Below the pieces are notes generated by a model that made no database searches, was not told the DNA's origin, and worked only from the letters and a program-made list of their open reading frames with translations. From Symbiodinium sp. CCMP2592 (taxonomy: Eukaryota > Sar > Dinophyceae > Suessiales > Symbiodiniaceae): a stretch of 64,000 nt of DNA. A program made the position numbers and the translations under genes. The stretch lies in NCBI GenBank assembly GCA_905221615.1, contig CAJNDT010002824.1, forward strand, positions 93,501-157,500, in the 5' to 3' direction. Below, one piece after another: positions 33,360 to 46,042 of the stretch (position 1 is the first letter of the stretch; each line of letters opens with the position of its first letter).

Positions 33360-34535
33360 AACCGTTAGAAGTGCGTGCGATGCTGGTAGCAGTACTGCCG
33401 TCTAATTGCAATGTAGCTTCAACAGGCGGGGAACCACGAAGCGCTTCATACGCAAGTGGTTTCCTCGAAATGTTTTCCTTGTGGCAATGCTGAAGAGCGC
33501 GTGCTGCTCCGATTTGTTCAGTGAAGTAGTCGTGAACATGATTCATGAGGCACTCGGGTCGTACTCGTGTACCAAGACACAGGACTTCTTGTGGCACTTG
33601 GAAGACATTGCAACATCCAATCAAGTGCGGCGGATGTAGACAGGCAAAGGGTTGATTTTTGTGACCTTCCCTTTCCAGATGCATCCCGCGCGCCCATGAG
33701 TGCACAGAGCGCATGTCAAGGCATGTCAAGGCGATGTGTTAGCCACCGCTGAATAACCTAAGGGCCGGGAACTATCAAATGCCTCAGGGCGACACAACAA
33801 GCTATAATGGCATCACTGACGATGCCGTTCTGGCTCTTCACAAATTCGCCGGGAGACGGCACAACGGATGTTAGCATACTTCACAACCCCGGAGCGTGGT
33901 CTTGGCACGGTTTCCCTTGATTCAACACCTCTTCCTCGCTCCATCGGGTTGCAGCATTGGTGCCCCCGGCTCCCAAACGTTCGAATCGTAGCGAAGGTGC
34001 CCCCCGCCGCGCACCTTTTTACCACTACCCAAGAAAGTCCGGGTCCAGGTGCAGCTGCATTCTACGGCAGACGGCTCGGTGTGGGAGGGACTGCGCCGTG
34101 CAGTACGTCCCCGAGCCAAGGGAGCTGGGAGCCAGGCATGGCTCCGTTGATGTTATGGCGTGCCAAGCAGCGTTGCAGCAAGGGTGTGTTGCAGAGCATC
34201 GCTTAGCAGACACCACCACTGGCGCAGCCAACCCTGGCTAGCGGCGCTGCGCAGGGCGGCCGGAGCGCGCTGGGCTCGAAGCCGCACGTGGGCGACGAGG
34301 CGGAGCGATTCGGCGCTGGAGCCACCAGCCTCGCACGCAAGGATGCAAAGGCGCTGGAGCCCCGGTCGCAACAGCTCGAGTACGCTGCGCGCCTGCGTCT
34401 CTCAGCGACGGCCCCGCTTTACAATCAGCCACTTGCCCCATTGGGTCGCAGCGATGGTGCTCCCCGCTTTGCAATCGCCCGACGCCACCAGCCCCGGCGA
34501 GTCGCGCGGTCCCGTCGAGCACTCATCTTGAAACC
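33360..34535. other. Region upstream of the non-LTR element; possible element 5' UTR
   Basis: No gene is recognised. A motif, gggt(t/c)gcagc(a/g)(t/a)tggtgc(c/t)ccc, occurs at about 33945-33970, 34444-34468 and again at 37690-37713 ahead of the second element copy. This suggests repeated non-LTR element 5' sequence. A 10-bp tandem slip (GCATGTCAAG) lies at about 33711-33731. Confidence 0.4.
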
Positions 34536-37500
34536 CTGCAAGCCCTCGACCTCGCGGCCGAGCTGCACCAGCGCGTGCACACACTCCAATCCCCCCCCAG
34601 GCAGCTCAGAGGCCTGCTGCGTCACGCTTTCCGCGTCGGCTTGGAGACCATCCGCGACGCGCCGACGCCCGAGCAAGCGAGCGTGGGCTGGAAGCTGTTC
34701 TTGCTGGCGCCCCGCATGCTTCTCTATCGCGCGCCTGGCGCAAGCCGCGTGGCCTCGCACGAGCTACGACGACGCGAAGCACTCTTCCTGGCCTGGCCGG
34801 GAAGTGGCTTGACCTGCTCAACGAGGCCGCCGCGGCGGCACGGCCGATACCCCAGGAGCGGGGCCGCCCGGCGAGCGCGCTGGGCACTCCCCCCAACGAG
34901 GAGGACGACCTGCGCCGCCGAGCTGACCGCGCCGCGGCCCTAGCCCACCTCGGTGAGCTTTCAGCAGCCGCCAAGGCGCTCACCGCGCTCCCCTGCCCAC
35001 GACCCACGACACGCTGGCCGCGCTCCGCGACCCGTCACGACGTCCGCAAGAACCCCAAGTCCCGGTTGAGCCGCGAATCCGGACCCACCCTGCGGCCCCC
35101 GTCGAACTGTGCCCGACGATGCTCCTGACCAACGTACGCCAAGCACGTAAGGGCGCTGCCCCCGGCCCGTCCGGCTGCACCAGCGAGCACTTGCGCGTGC
35201 TTCTGGACGACGAAGACTGCACGCAGCTGCTCGCCCACGCCGCGAGCATGATGGCCCGCGCCGAGGTGCCCGCGACGATCATTCCTGCAGTCCGGCTCGG
35301 ACGCATGGTGGCGCTCACCAAACCGTCAGGCTGTGTGCGAGCTCTGGTCATGGGGGATGCGTTTCGGCGCGTGGTGGCACGCACGCTCGCGCAGCAGCTC
35401 CATGAACAGTTCCAGCATGCATGTGCCCCGTTCCAGTACGCCCTCAGCACCACAGCAGGCGCGGAGGCCCTGGTGCGGGCAATACGCGCGGCCACCGAGA
35501 GTGACCCGCGGACCACCGTGCTGAGCGTCGACGGGGTGGGCGCCTATATGACCACATTTCCCGACAGAGCATGCTGTCAGCGTTAGTGGACCGACCCGAG
35601 CTGGCCGGCCTCACACCCTTCGCTGCTCTCTTCTACGGCACGCCGAGCACGTACGTCTTCTACGACCAATGGCGGAGCGCACGACGTGCAACAAGGCGTT
35701 CGAAGGAGGCGAGCAAGGCGACCCGCTGATGCCGTCACTGTTCGCTTTGGGCCAACACCAAGCCCTAGTTGAGGCCCGCACCCGGCCAACACGCTTTATG
35801 CGTTCCTAGACGACATATACGTCACAGGGCCCCCCGAGCACACAGCAGGCCAGTTCGCCATCGTACGGGAGGCTCTCGCGAGGCATGCCAACATCCAGGT
35901 GCATCTGGGCAAAACCCGCGCGTGGAACAGCGCGGGGGAGGAGCCTCCCGGACTGCTCGAGGAGCTTCCCCCGGAGGACCCCGAGCACCCCTGCTGGACA
36001 GGGAATTGGGCCATCCCTGCAGCCCAACAAGCCGCGAGTTCATCGCCTCGAAGCTGGCACAGCGCTTGGAAGAGCAGGACCGCTTGCTTAGTCGGATCCC
36101 ACGCGTGCCCGACCTGCAGTCGGCGTGGTTGCTCCTCCTGTACTGCGCGGCTCCCCGCAGCACTTACCTGCTGCGCACGCTGCCGCCGGCCGACACCGCT
36201 CACTTCGCGGCTTCCCACGATGCCGCCATTCGACACTGCCTGGCTCAAATGCTGGCGGGTGGCGATGGCGACATGCCGCTGCCCGAGCTCAGCCACCAAC
36301 GCGCCCAACTCCCCTTGCACATGGGAGGACTGGGATTGGGGTCCGCCGACCGGCAACGCCACGCCGCTTACTGGAGCTCTTGGGCAGACACTGTCCGAGC
36401 GTTGCGGCAGCACCAACCGGGCGTTTTGGCCAACCTCCTCCGTCCACTGCTGGACGCGACGGCCAGCGGAACCCCCCCCAGCGCGAGCAGCGGAACAGGC
36501 CGCCCGCGTCCTGCGCTTGGGGCGGCTTCCCCGCGCCAACCTGGGCACAACTGCTGGAGGAGGATGGCGCCGCCCCCGCCGGCCTCACCACCCGCCCTGC
36601 CCCAGGAGAAAGACCGGGATGGCAGCGAACGGCATCAAAAGCCCTGCACAAGCGCGCGCTCGAGACGCTTTTCACTGAGCTTGACCCTGCGTCCCGAGCG
36701 CTGCTGCTGTCGCAAGGTGGCGATGCCGCGAGCTGTGCCTTCACGGCTTTCCCTACGAGCGCCGACACCCGAGTACCGGACGCGGAGTTCCGAGTGATGC
36801 TGCTCCGCAGACTCCGCCTGCCCCCCCGCTCGCCCCGAAACGCTCGCCCCGAAACGCTGCGCTTGCGGGGGACTCCTGGACGCATACGGCGACCACCGGT
36901 CGGCCTGCGCACAGGTGGGTGTCCTGGCGCGACGAGCTGGCCCCTTGGAGCGGGCAGCGGCTCGCATCTGCAGGGAGGCTGGTGCCCGCGTCGCAACGCA
37001 CGTCGCCCTCAGAGACCTCAACCTCGACGTGCCCGCGAGCGACGGACGCCGCATCGAGGTGGTCGCCAACGGCCTCCCCCTATGGCAGGGCGCCCAAGTC
37101 GCCGTTGACGCGACCCTTGTATAAAGCCCGGTCCGCCGGGATGGCCAGCCCCGCCCGCGGGCTGACCAGCAACCGGGCCTGGCCTTGGCACAAGCAGTCG
37201 ACCGCAAACGCCGGACTTACCCGGAACTGAGCCAAGCCCGGCGCTGCCGACTGGTCGTGTTCGGCGTCGAGGTCAGGGCGCATCAACCCGAACACGCTCA
37301 CCTTCTTGCGACTGCTCGCGAAGGCGCGGGCCCGTCAAAGGGCGCCGTGGTGTGCGGTCGGAGCGCAGCGAGCCATGACGCACCGCTGGACGGCGCTTGC
37401 ATCGTTCGCCGCCCTACGCGCGCATGCGTGCTCATTGCTCGAGCTACCCATCGCGGGGCGTGGTGACCCAACGGACGGCCTGGAACCCCCACTCGGGGAG

Positions 37501-37590
37501 CTCCTGGCGGGCCACCAGCCCCCGGCGCCCAAGTCGACTCTGAGCGCGCAACGCGGGGTGCAGACGGCCCCGCACACAGTAGGCTGACTC
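34535..37590 (+). pseudogene. Decayed non-LTR (LINE) retrotransposon reverse transcriptase
   Basis: Conserved blocks in order, plus strand: LETLQALDLAAELHQRVH (34540s), GWKLFLLAPRMLLYRAP, KWLDLLNEAA (34802), LLTNVRQARKGAAPGPSG then TSEHLRVLL (35121 on), RALVMGDAFRRVVARTLAQ, FQYALSTTAGAEALVRAI and LSVDGVGAY (first catalytic Asp, about 35530). These are followed by FAALFYGTPSTYVFYD, GEQGDPLMPSLFALGQH, YAFLDDIYVTG (FLDD box, 35803-35814), LPLHMGGLGLGSADRQRH, FRVMLLRRLRLP, ARICREAGARVATHVALRDL and VEVRAHQPEHAHLL. The blocks fall in at least five different frame steps (34800, about 35000, 35540, 35690, 36020, 36520), so no intact protein is made. RT catalytic residues remain. No endonuclease domain or poly(A) tail is certain; an A run at 37624-37632 could be a tail remnant. 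Confidence 0.85.
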
Positions 37591-38384
37591 GGGACTTTCT
37601 TCGCTGTCGTAAAAAGGCGCGCAAAAAAAAAATCGCCCACCCGCCCTAGTGGGTCGTATAGTAGCATTGGTGTTTCCTTCTCCCACCTCTGGGTCGCAGC
37701 GTTGGTGCCCCCACTCTACGACTGCTTGGATCTCAGCAAGCGTTGGTGGAGCATGCTTTCTGTCGCCGTGCAGCAGGCAGTCGCCAGCACGGCTTTGGGC
37801 AGCGGCTGCCTACAGCCGCTGCAGCAACCGGAGGCGGGCGCAGGCCCACCGCTCGACGGCATCCTTCACCACGCTGCCCTTGAGGGACGGAGCCGCTTGC
37901 CATTGCAGCCGGCAGCGCCCGTGGAAGGACTGCAAGCATCGCCGACAAGCAGGAGCAGGAAGGTGTGACGGGAAAAACCAAATCGGACTACGTTGGGAAT
38001 GCGAACCTACGTCAAGCGTGGTAGCCAGGGGAAAGTGTTGGGTCGACCTTGGGGTCCGTTCTCGTACCCGTACGTGTAACTTGGTTCCGCTGTTTGCTTG
38101 CCGGCTTGCCCTGCAGTAAGCACTCCACGCACCCAGAACTCGTCGGGAGGAATGGAGCCGCTACTCCTGTAAGTCTTTCCAGAGATTATATTTCCATGAA
38201 GCGATGTTTCTGCACAACGTCGCAAGCCAGCTGGGGCGCATAGAAGTCAGGCGAATACATGCGGGTGCCCTTGTTTGAACTCCCAATACTCCACCGATCT
38301 TAGGACACATGTGCAACCATGACGAAGCATGCAAGAAGATGGGCACTGCTGAGCATTGACTAGCATCACTCAGAAAGCGGATGC

Positions 38385-39895
38385 CGCCAGCCGCCGCTGC
38401 CGCGCTCGCATTGGCCCGCATAACTGCCTTGCGCAAGCCGGACGGGCGAGTACGAGGCACAGCGACTGGCGACGTGTTCAGGCTCGTTTCCCGGGCATTG
38501 GCGAAAACTTCGGCGTCCACCTCCGACGCGGCCACCCGCTCCTCCAGCATGCCTTGAACGCATGGTCCGGCATGGATGCGCCGGTCGCGCGGCTGCGCAT
38601 CGCGCTCGAGACGGATCCGGATGTCGCCGTGGTCTCCTTGGACGGGTGCAGCGCCTACGATACCGTGTCAACGCCCGCCTCCCTAGCCAAGCTCCGCCAG
38701 GTTGCCCCTGCACTCTTACCGTTTGTACGGTTGTTTTACGGGCAACCATCGGTGTACTGCTGGTGGAATGATACGGGCGCGTGCCGCGACATCCACCGGG
38801 CGGAGGGCTGCGGCGACGCCCTCGCCCCACGATGGCCTGGAGCAGGCGGCGGCTGGTCCCCCAAGCGGGGAGCTGCTGGTACTTGGACAACCTGTACGTC
38901 ATCACGCGTTCAGCGCGCGCCAAGCCCGCACTGGACGTCGTCACCAAGAGGGTCCAGCAGCATTGCGCAATCGCGTCCAACGTCGGTAAGACGCGGGTCT
39001 ACAACACCGGCGGGGGCCCAGCCCCACAAGGGGTCGCCGCACTCCACAGCCGCCCAGCAAATCGCGCCCCAAGTGACGCGGCCAACCTGCTGCGAAGCGA
39101 GGGTTGGCACGAATGCCCCGCGTAGGCGACCCCCGCGTACAGGACCGCCCAACCGCCGCCGAGAAGCTGGGCCCGGTGATTGGCCCCATTGATGGCAGTT
39201 CCACGCATCACGTGCTCGCTCCCTTTACTTCCGCGACCGCGTGCTTCGGCTTACCCTGGAGCCGGCGCACCAGGCGCAGCTGCTTTCCCAGTCGGGTCCA
39301 CAAGCTGACTTCCCTGCCGCTAGAAGTCATGCAGATTGCGCTGCGCCGACGCCTTCGCTTACAGCTGCCCCTTGGCCCCGGCCGTTGCGGGCAGGAATCA
39401 CGGTTGCCGACGGCGCTGAGACCCGTGGGGCGACCACGCACTGGCATGCACGCGCACCGGCTGGCTGACTAGACGCGAAGTTGGTCGAGCGAGCTTGGGT
39501 TACCGGTTGCAGTTTGCCGTGAGGCCGTCGGGGCCGAAGGACACGTGGTCCCGCAACAGTGGCTGGCGCACACGTCGGTACCACGTGTGCTGTCAACTGA
39601 CCGCCGGCGACTTCACCTCGTCGCCTACGGCGCCTCGCCCCAAGGTTTGGCGCTGTGCTGCGATGCCGCGCTCGCCAGCCCTGTGACAGGCGAAGGCGTG
39701 CCCCAACCGCGGGCTGCTTTCACCCCCGGCGTGGCACTGCACACCGCCGAAAACCGCAAACATGCCACCTACCCCGAGCTGCGATGCGGAGGAGCCCAGC
39801 GACTTTTTGCGTCCTGGCTGCGGAGGTCGGAGGCCGCTGGAACGCGGATGCGCACGCGCTTGTGCGGCAGCTCGTTCACGTCCGGGCCCTCCGTG
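38385..39895 (+). pseudogene. Second non-LTR reverse transcriptase fragment, catalytic box lost
   Basis: Related to the preceding element but clearly diverged. It reads ALRKPDGRVRGTATGDVFR (about 38409-38463), VAVVSLDGCSAYDTVS (about 38620-38667), LPFVRLFYGQPSVYCWW, then YLDNLYVIT (38880-38906), where the second Asp of the YxDD box is Asn. GKTRVYNTGGG follows, then a C-terminal domain with VVPQQWLAHTSVPRVL, RRLHLVAYGASPQGLAL and HATYPELRCGGAQRL (39547-39800). The EQGD block and neighbours are frameshifted. Inactive by the visible sequence. Confidence 0.82.
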
Positions 39896-40103
39896 CTACA
39901 ATCTGGAAATGACATGGCGCATGAACCATATCTGGCCAGCATGCTCCTCGAAAGTGCCTTGCGCCACGGTGGAAATAGCAGAATTCAGTGCCAGGATCAG
40001 TCAGTCAGTCAAAGCCTCGTGCCAGGATGCCGGCTGCTAAAACAGGATGGTGCTGCATGGGAAGGTTTTGGTTTTGGAGTTAGCATGACTCAGCCATGCA
40101 TCG

Positions 40104-40450
40104 CGAAGAGACCCGTGCTTGGCATTTTCAAGTGCCATGTGTATTCCAGGCTTATGTCAGGGTGGGAGGCCCGTGTTTTGCTGCAGGGCGAACTTGGCAA
40201 GCTTGATCGGACCTGTTCTCACGTATGGGCGAAAGCTCATGCGAGGCGAAGCGTGTGTCAAGATCACGGCTGCGGACGGGACAACGCAATCCCACGCACT
40301 ACCGTGCATCAATGTTTGGAGGTTCTTGCAGTTGGCCCCTGCTCGCGTGGAGTTGCAAGATCGGCACCTACGGTATTGGCAAAGTGTTGCTCGCAGACCA
40401 CACTTGCATGCCGCCGTACAGGCGAAACATCTCGTGTCTGTCCTGATTAG
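40104..40450 (+). pseudogene. C-terminal fragment of a third non-LTR element
   Basis: VLGIFKCHVYSRLMSGWEAR, VLLQGELGKLDRTC, then after a frameshift YGRKLMRGEACVKI, INVWRFLQLAPARVELQ and RHLRYWQSVARRPHLH resemble the conserved region just after the RT domain in dinoflagellate LINE-like ORFs (typical form: LDR...RKLM.G.A...EVW...ApA.vELr.RRLrWyQ). Both ends are missing. Confidence 0.6.
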
Positions 40451-43429
40451 ATGTTGGCGATAATGCCAATCTCATGCGTGAAGAGGGCATTAGTGAAAAA
40501 GTGCACACCAGCCACTGGTTAAAGACTCACCGAGCAGTTCAAGGACTGGATACATAAATCAGTCAACATTGCAGAAACGAAAGTACGGGTTATGTACGCC
40601 CTGGATGCAAAAGCGACAACCTACTGCGTCCGACTGTTGTGCTTCACGGGCAGCTTGACGGATGGAGACAGATACACGTCCCAGTGCAGCTACGTTGTTG
40701 GCCTCGCGACAGATAGTGCGGTCGATGGCCCCTCAAAACCTGCAGTGGGTATGTCAACAAGTTATGGCGCAGCACCTTGGCTGAGCCGGAGTCTTGCAAA
40801 CACAGGCGGAAATTACATGTCTGGTGGATAACCTCTAGATGTTGGTCCTGAGCGGCAGCAGCGTGGGATAGCGCTGAATGGATCCAGCAAACTCATAAGC
40901 TGATGTCGTGCTGCATGCGCACTTACGCGCACTCTGCGCCGATACTCAAGCCCGAAACACCGCTAGGGTTTTCTACTCGCCGTTATTGTGAAGGCTACAA
41001 CCTCCTACAGCACACGACGGCGCGGCATAAGCTGTAACGCTGCCACTGGAGAAAGCAAGAACTCAAGGCCCGACTAGAGTCCACGGCAGGAGAGTCGTGC
41101 ACCCCACCCCTTGGAAAGCATGGCTTACGCATGCCAACTACACCGGCTGGGTGCTCGCGCTCGTCGATCGTTTTGGACGACTTTTGCAAGCTTGTCAACA
41201 AGATCCTCCCACAGATTGGCATGTGGGGTGAGCCTGCTTGCACTCTGCTTGCTTACTCTGTGGTAGGCCTGTTTTCAAACACAAATTTGCCAAAAACAGT
41301 TGCAGGGACGGTCATATATTCGAATTCATTACTAGTACTATTTTTCCTGGAATCTATGAGTGTCATTTTAATCGCCGGCGAAACCATGCTACCATTACGT
41401 GATATGTAACTCTACGTTGTAATCTGTCCTGCACATTTTGCGGTTTGCACGTTTTCCATTTGCTTCAACTGGCTGAAGCCACATATCCGCACAGGTTCCG
41501 AAAGCTGAACGCCTTGTGGCTTTGTTTCAATGAAGACAGCGCTCGTGGCATCCCATAAGACACCATGCGAACAAGTCACGATGTCGACAGTAGGTTGTAG
41601 GTCATGTGGGTGGATTGGAAATTTGGCCGCTGCCACCGCCGTGTTTGGTTTAGCTACCTTCCCCCTGTAACAAGGGTAGCGGCAACCAAGCTCAACACAG
41701 CGTCCACAGCGGGTGTCCCAGTTGTGTGCAAGTCTTGTGGAGATTCACATGCTGCTGGTTTCTTGCTCAGCTAAGTTCGCGCCCACGATTGCCGATGGCA
41801 GGTGCATTGCCTGGAAGTTCTTGGACAGATTGCTTTTCCTACTGCCAACATCTGTCAGTGCGCAGGCCCGGACCGCAAACGGAATGGAGGGAAATTGCAA
41901 TGAGCCAAGAAAAAACGGCAAGCTGCTGCAGCGTGTTTGGCAGTGTAGATACCGAGGCCTGAAAGTTGTACTCCTTCAGCCATGTCCTGTGCATCGACGG
42001 GCTCACAGGCAAGCAGCGGATCCGCTTTGTTTATTTTTGTTTCACAGTATGTGACACGAGGAGTTCTAAACAAATGTCAGGTAGAAGAGCACTGCCATTT
42101 ATCTCAAACGCTGGACGTGCGGCGCTTACAGGGCTGCAGTAGTAGCGTGCCTGTCACGAGTTTGGTTTTGCAGGCGTTGTCCGACCAGGACGTCACAACG
42201 CGCGTGCTCTCAAACAGCGACCACATGTGTCATGCCAGGCATTGCAAGGCAGGTACAAGTGAATTGATGTTCTTGAGGCCGCGGCGTGGCGAACCAGAGG
42301 CTCCTTCCTGTCGAACTATGGCACAGTGAGGGAGCAGGAGAGAACCAAGCAACAGTCGAGCATGCACGGGTGCAGGCGGCAACCCAAGCAAAGCCCGATG
42401 CGAAGTCCGAGCCTGGGGTTTGCAATGGTCTGTAAGAACTGCAATCTTACGTACTGAGCCACACCGGAATCACAACATAGAGTGTGAATGACAGCACCAC
42501 AATCACCATAATCTTAACTGAGGCTTATGCTGCCCGTCGGAAAACGGGGATCATCTGTGCCTGAGCCTCACGAAATGCAAGAGGATTCTGCATTCCAGAA
42601 TGCCGTGCGATGTGTGTTGCTCAGGGCTTGGTGCGACATTCAAGACGAGGAGGCCTGCAGAACTTCACGCATCACGCATCCGGGCAGTTTTTTAATGGAC
42701 GTGTCGATGTGCTCCGCAAAAGTCTCGCTGTGCACCAGCTCAAGAGCAACACGATATTATGCTTTACTGGTGTTAGTACGGCCCAGCCCAGAACACTGAG
42801 AACAGACACTCGACTTGTCGCTCCGTCAGAGGGGCTTGCGTGCCGGCAGTAGAAGCGGCCAAGCGATGGCGACGCAGGACATCCGTATCGAGTCGCCCGG
42901 CTTTCCGTCGAGAGTTATCGGTCAATTCAGGAGCATGCCACAGGAACCCGGCAGGCCGGGGCAGCAGACTAGCGCTGGGTTTCTGCCAATTGCTGGCGTT
43001 GCTGGTGGTTTCGCCACTTGCAAGGACAAATTGGGAATGTCGGGGCGGAGCTCGCGTCTACAGGTAGAATTGGTGCAGACCGGGAACGAAGCCGCAGCAG
43101 GGTTGCATTAATCTGCACGTAAGAAGTCCGTCGAAAAGCTGCGAGGCATCTCAACAGCCGGGATACGGTAGCTGCTGCGTGCAGTGCTCCTCAGGTCACG
43201 CAGCGTTCGTCGGCCGTTAGCAGGTTGTCCGGGGACACACGCAACATGCAGGCGTCGACCCAGATCTCGAGCCTCACATGAACAATAGATTTGCATGGGC
43301 ATGTCAGGTATCAGCCATGGAGTGGCGGGAAGAATGCAAGCTGCTCAGAATGCAGATGGAAGCGCAAGACCGTCGCGAGGACCCCAGTCATAATTCTGCA
43401 TATGCGCGCATGAGCAGACATGGCGATGC
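40451..43429. other. Unassigned region
   Basis: Short ORFs only (up to 115 codons) and no recognisable blocks. It may contain further degraded retroelement sequence from the cluster on its left. Confidence 0.35.
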
Positions 43430-43741
43430 ATGAAACACTATAGATTTTTGACCCTGTGCCCAGGCTTCCGGAACTGGCTCGCATTGACTGCCTTGGCTTT
43501 GCTCGCGATCTTGGCTGTGGTTTGGATCAGGGATGAGGGCCGCATACGTGAGGTTGAACAAGAGGTGCGGTTGTTCTTCTCTCTTCCGGGCAATGTGTCC
43601 AGTCATGCTGGCATACTAAGCAACGACACCCGGGACATTTGTCTGCTGATGTCGTCGCAGGAGCAGCGCCTGATCCAAGTAGTCCATGACATGGAGCAGC
43701 AAATTCTCAACATGACGCACGAGAACGACACGACAGCTACA

Positions 43742-43803
<62 letters not shown>

Positions 43804-43846
43804 CACAACGAGTACAACCACATCGAACGAAAGCTTTCTCGAGTGA
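43430..43846 (+). CDS. Putative single-pass membrane protein with Thr-rich tail
   Basis: 138 codons. Residues ~15-33 form a clear hydrophobic helix (NWLALTALALLAILAVVWI), followed by charged residues (RDEGRIREVEQEVR), Asn-X-Ser/Thr sites (NVS, NDT, NMT, NDT, NES) and a run of about 22 Thr from the CGACCA repeat. An AG lies just before GFRNW (43464), so the true coding segment could begin there as an exon and the ATG at 43430 may be incidental. No family is recognised. The repeat makes the C-terminus prone to length change. Confidence 0.42.
43743..43803. repeat. (CGACCA)n hexanucleotide repeat
   Basis: About ten near-perfect hexamers, coding poly-Thr in the plus-strand ORF and Val- or Trp/Ser-rich peptides on the minus strand. 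Confidence 0.92.
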
Positions 43847-43849
43847 GTC

Positions 43850-46040
43850 GTGGACTTGTCCGTGCTCCAGTTCTCTGCAGAAATCTGCAGAATGCAGCCC
43901 CGGACAAAGCTGTCCAGCAAACTTGGTGAGCATGAAGTGCCGGATGTGACGGCAAGTCTCGGCCCGGCGGCTCCGCAGCCTCGCGGCGACCAACTGAGAA
44001 TGAGAGATGCTGGCCCCAGCCCCAGCTGACTACCTGAAGCTCCGGCAAAGAACCGTCGAGTAGTCAAGCGCCGCGCGACTTGGTAGCTTGGCTTCTCATC
44101 TTTCCAGAAAAAGGCTTTTCACTTCGAATTAGAACCAGTGCCTCGACTTACACTGTGAATTTCTCTGTGCGCTCTTGCCAGACTCTCGTCGACAACAACT
44201 GGCTTCCCAGCCACTTGGAGCCGCAGCCGACAAAGGCCATCTGGCTCTAAGGGCTCTACAAGATCTCCTTGATCATTCCAGATTCAGTTTTGTGCCCTAA
44301 ACCCTAAGCCCTAAGCCCTTGGTTTGCCCGGGCTGTGCGAGTCGAAGCCGTTAAACGCAGCATGTATGTGCACCCACCCACTTGCGGGCAAATCGGTTCA
44401 ATCAGACAGCACCAGCCGGCTGTTTCGGCCAAAGCAGTCCAGATTCGGGAAGTTAGAATTCTCCAGAACCCGAGAGCATCCACTCCTGAACGCCCAGCTA
44501 GAACCTTGCGGCAGATAAATCAGTAGGATCTGCAAGCATCAGACAGTTCGAAGCAGATCTGTATAGACATTACTGAAACCACATCCTATGGGAAGAAGGC
44601 AGAACTTCAGAACACCGAACGATCGCTGTGACAGTGCCGTCTTGGTTCTGACCTCCTGGAGCTCTGCGGATAGGATCGTTCAGTGCTTCAATCAGTGATA
44701 GCAGGGCGTCGCCCTGTCCAGGCGGCAGAGACGGCCGAAGTGAAGAGCAGCTTCGGCAAGAAGCAAAAGCCGCAAAAGAAAGTTCGAGACGTGAGCTCGC
44801 GTGCATGGGGCTCAGTTTTCGACCAGATGCTACTTCAGTGTCGACCGAGGCCCGGCTTGTAATCGCAATCCAAGCCGGAGACCCTCTCGAAAGCAATACA
44901 GAGAGCCCCGGCCAGAGCCAACCAGCACATCATTCGACAAAGTAGTGTCTTTGATCGTCCCCGTCTGAGTAGCTTCAGGACAACTCTGGCGGAGTCTTGC
45001 TATGGCACATTGTGCATGGAAACAGGAAGCTTTGGGGTGCAGCTGCGCTGGCTCAACAATCCATTTCCATTGTACTACACCCCCAGTGCGGCCCAGAGCC
45101 ATGGAAGCGGAGCGCCTGATGGTGCCTCGGACTGTCGGACTGTACAGGGTGAGGGGCCGTCTTCCAAAAGTCGTGCAAGCTAGTCCGTGCGGAAAGGGAC
45201 ACAATTTCGCTTGTTGACTAGCTTGTGCAAGGTCGCCCATGCATGCCTGTCATTCAGAATGCCGAGGGTTATTGCGAGCCAGCTGGCACTCCAGTAAGGA
45301 AGAGGGCAGAACAAACGAGCAGCTTCACATCGAGGCGCGGATTCGAGTGTTCACGTAAAAATCGGTAAACAGAGTTCGGCGAAGGACCCCGGCAACCCGG
45401 CCAGGATCAGAAGTCCTTCTGTGAGCGCTGTGGTTTGTGTGTTGGCCCGCGCTATGCTTCGACACTGACCGATCACGAGCGTGATGCTGCGACTGGGCTG
45501 AGTTGCTGCTCCACAAAAATGAAAACAGGCTATTGCCAGGTTTTGTAGGCTGTGGAATCGCCCCCAACCATGGGTCATCCCCCTATTGCCCCCTTTGCGA
45601 AGAACTCGGGCTGAATGTGGAGACTTCGGCAAAATCATGGCTCATTCAACGATGCTAATGAGATTTCCGTGATTCTTTGTTGCAGTTTTCGAACTGTTTG
45701 ATTACCGGGCATCTGCTTGGCACATAAGACCTCGTGCTGGGGGTCAAGCTTCACTTCGGTGAACCATTGCGGGGACATTTATGCGGCAAAACCAAATCAT
45801 GCAAAAGTGACGTGATCGCACGCGCAAGCTCTGCAATGTGGAGCAGAGGTGTGGCACATGCGACGTCAAGCCCCTTTGGCCGAAGCTTTAATACTTCCGA
45901 GGCATCCATCGGGAAACGAGCTGCACAGCTGAGGTCGTGAATAGCCCAAAACCAGAAGAGGCAGAGCTGCAGAAGCAAGTCATGATCCTGGGCCCTGGAA
46001 AAGTGCGCAGAAGCCTTCCAGCTCGTAAGGCAGCACTCAG
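43850..46040. other. Unassigned region with a short telomere-like motif
   Basis: No supported gene. A minus-strand stretch (44896-44570) reads coherently (GDALLSLIEALNDPIRRAPG) but is not recognised. The telomere-like motif at 44295-44319 is listed separately. Confidence 0.35.
44295..44319. repeat. Interstitial telomere-like repeat (CCCTAAA-type)
   Basis: CCCTAAACCCTAAGCCCTAA plus GCCC: one CCCTAAA unit followed by CCCTAAG variants. Plant-type TTTAGGG is the reported telomere repeat of dinoflagellates. Only three to four units, so chance or a break-repair relic are both possible. Confidence 0.5.
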
Positions 46041-46042
46041 GT

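Noticed and set aside
33039-33405. Poly-Thr and poly-Tyr ORFs
   Set aside because: Produced by the (ACT)n microsatellite beside the Copia element.
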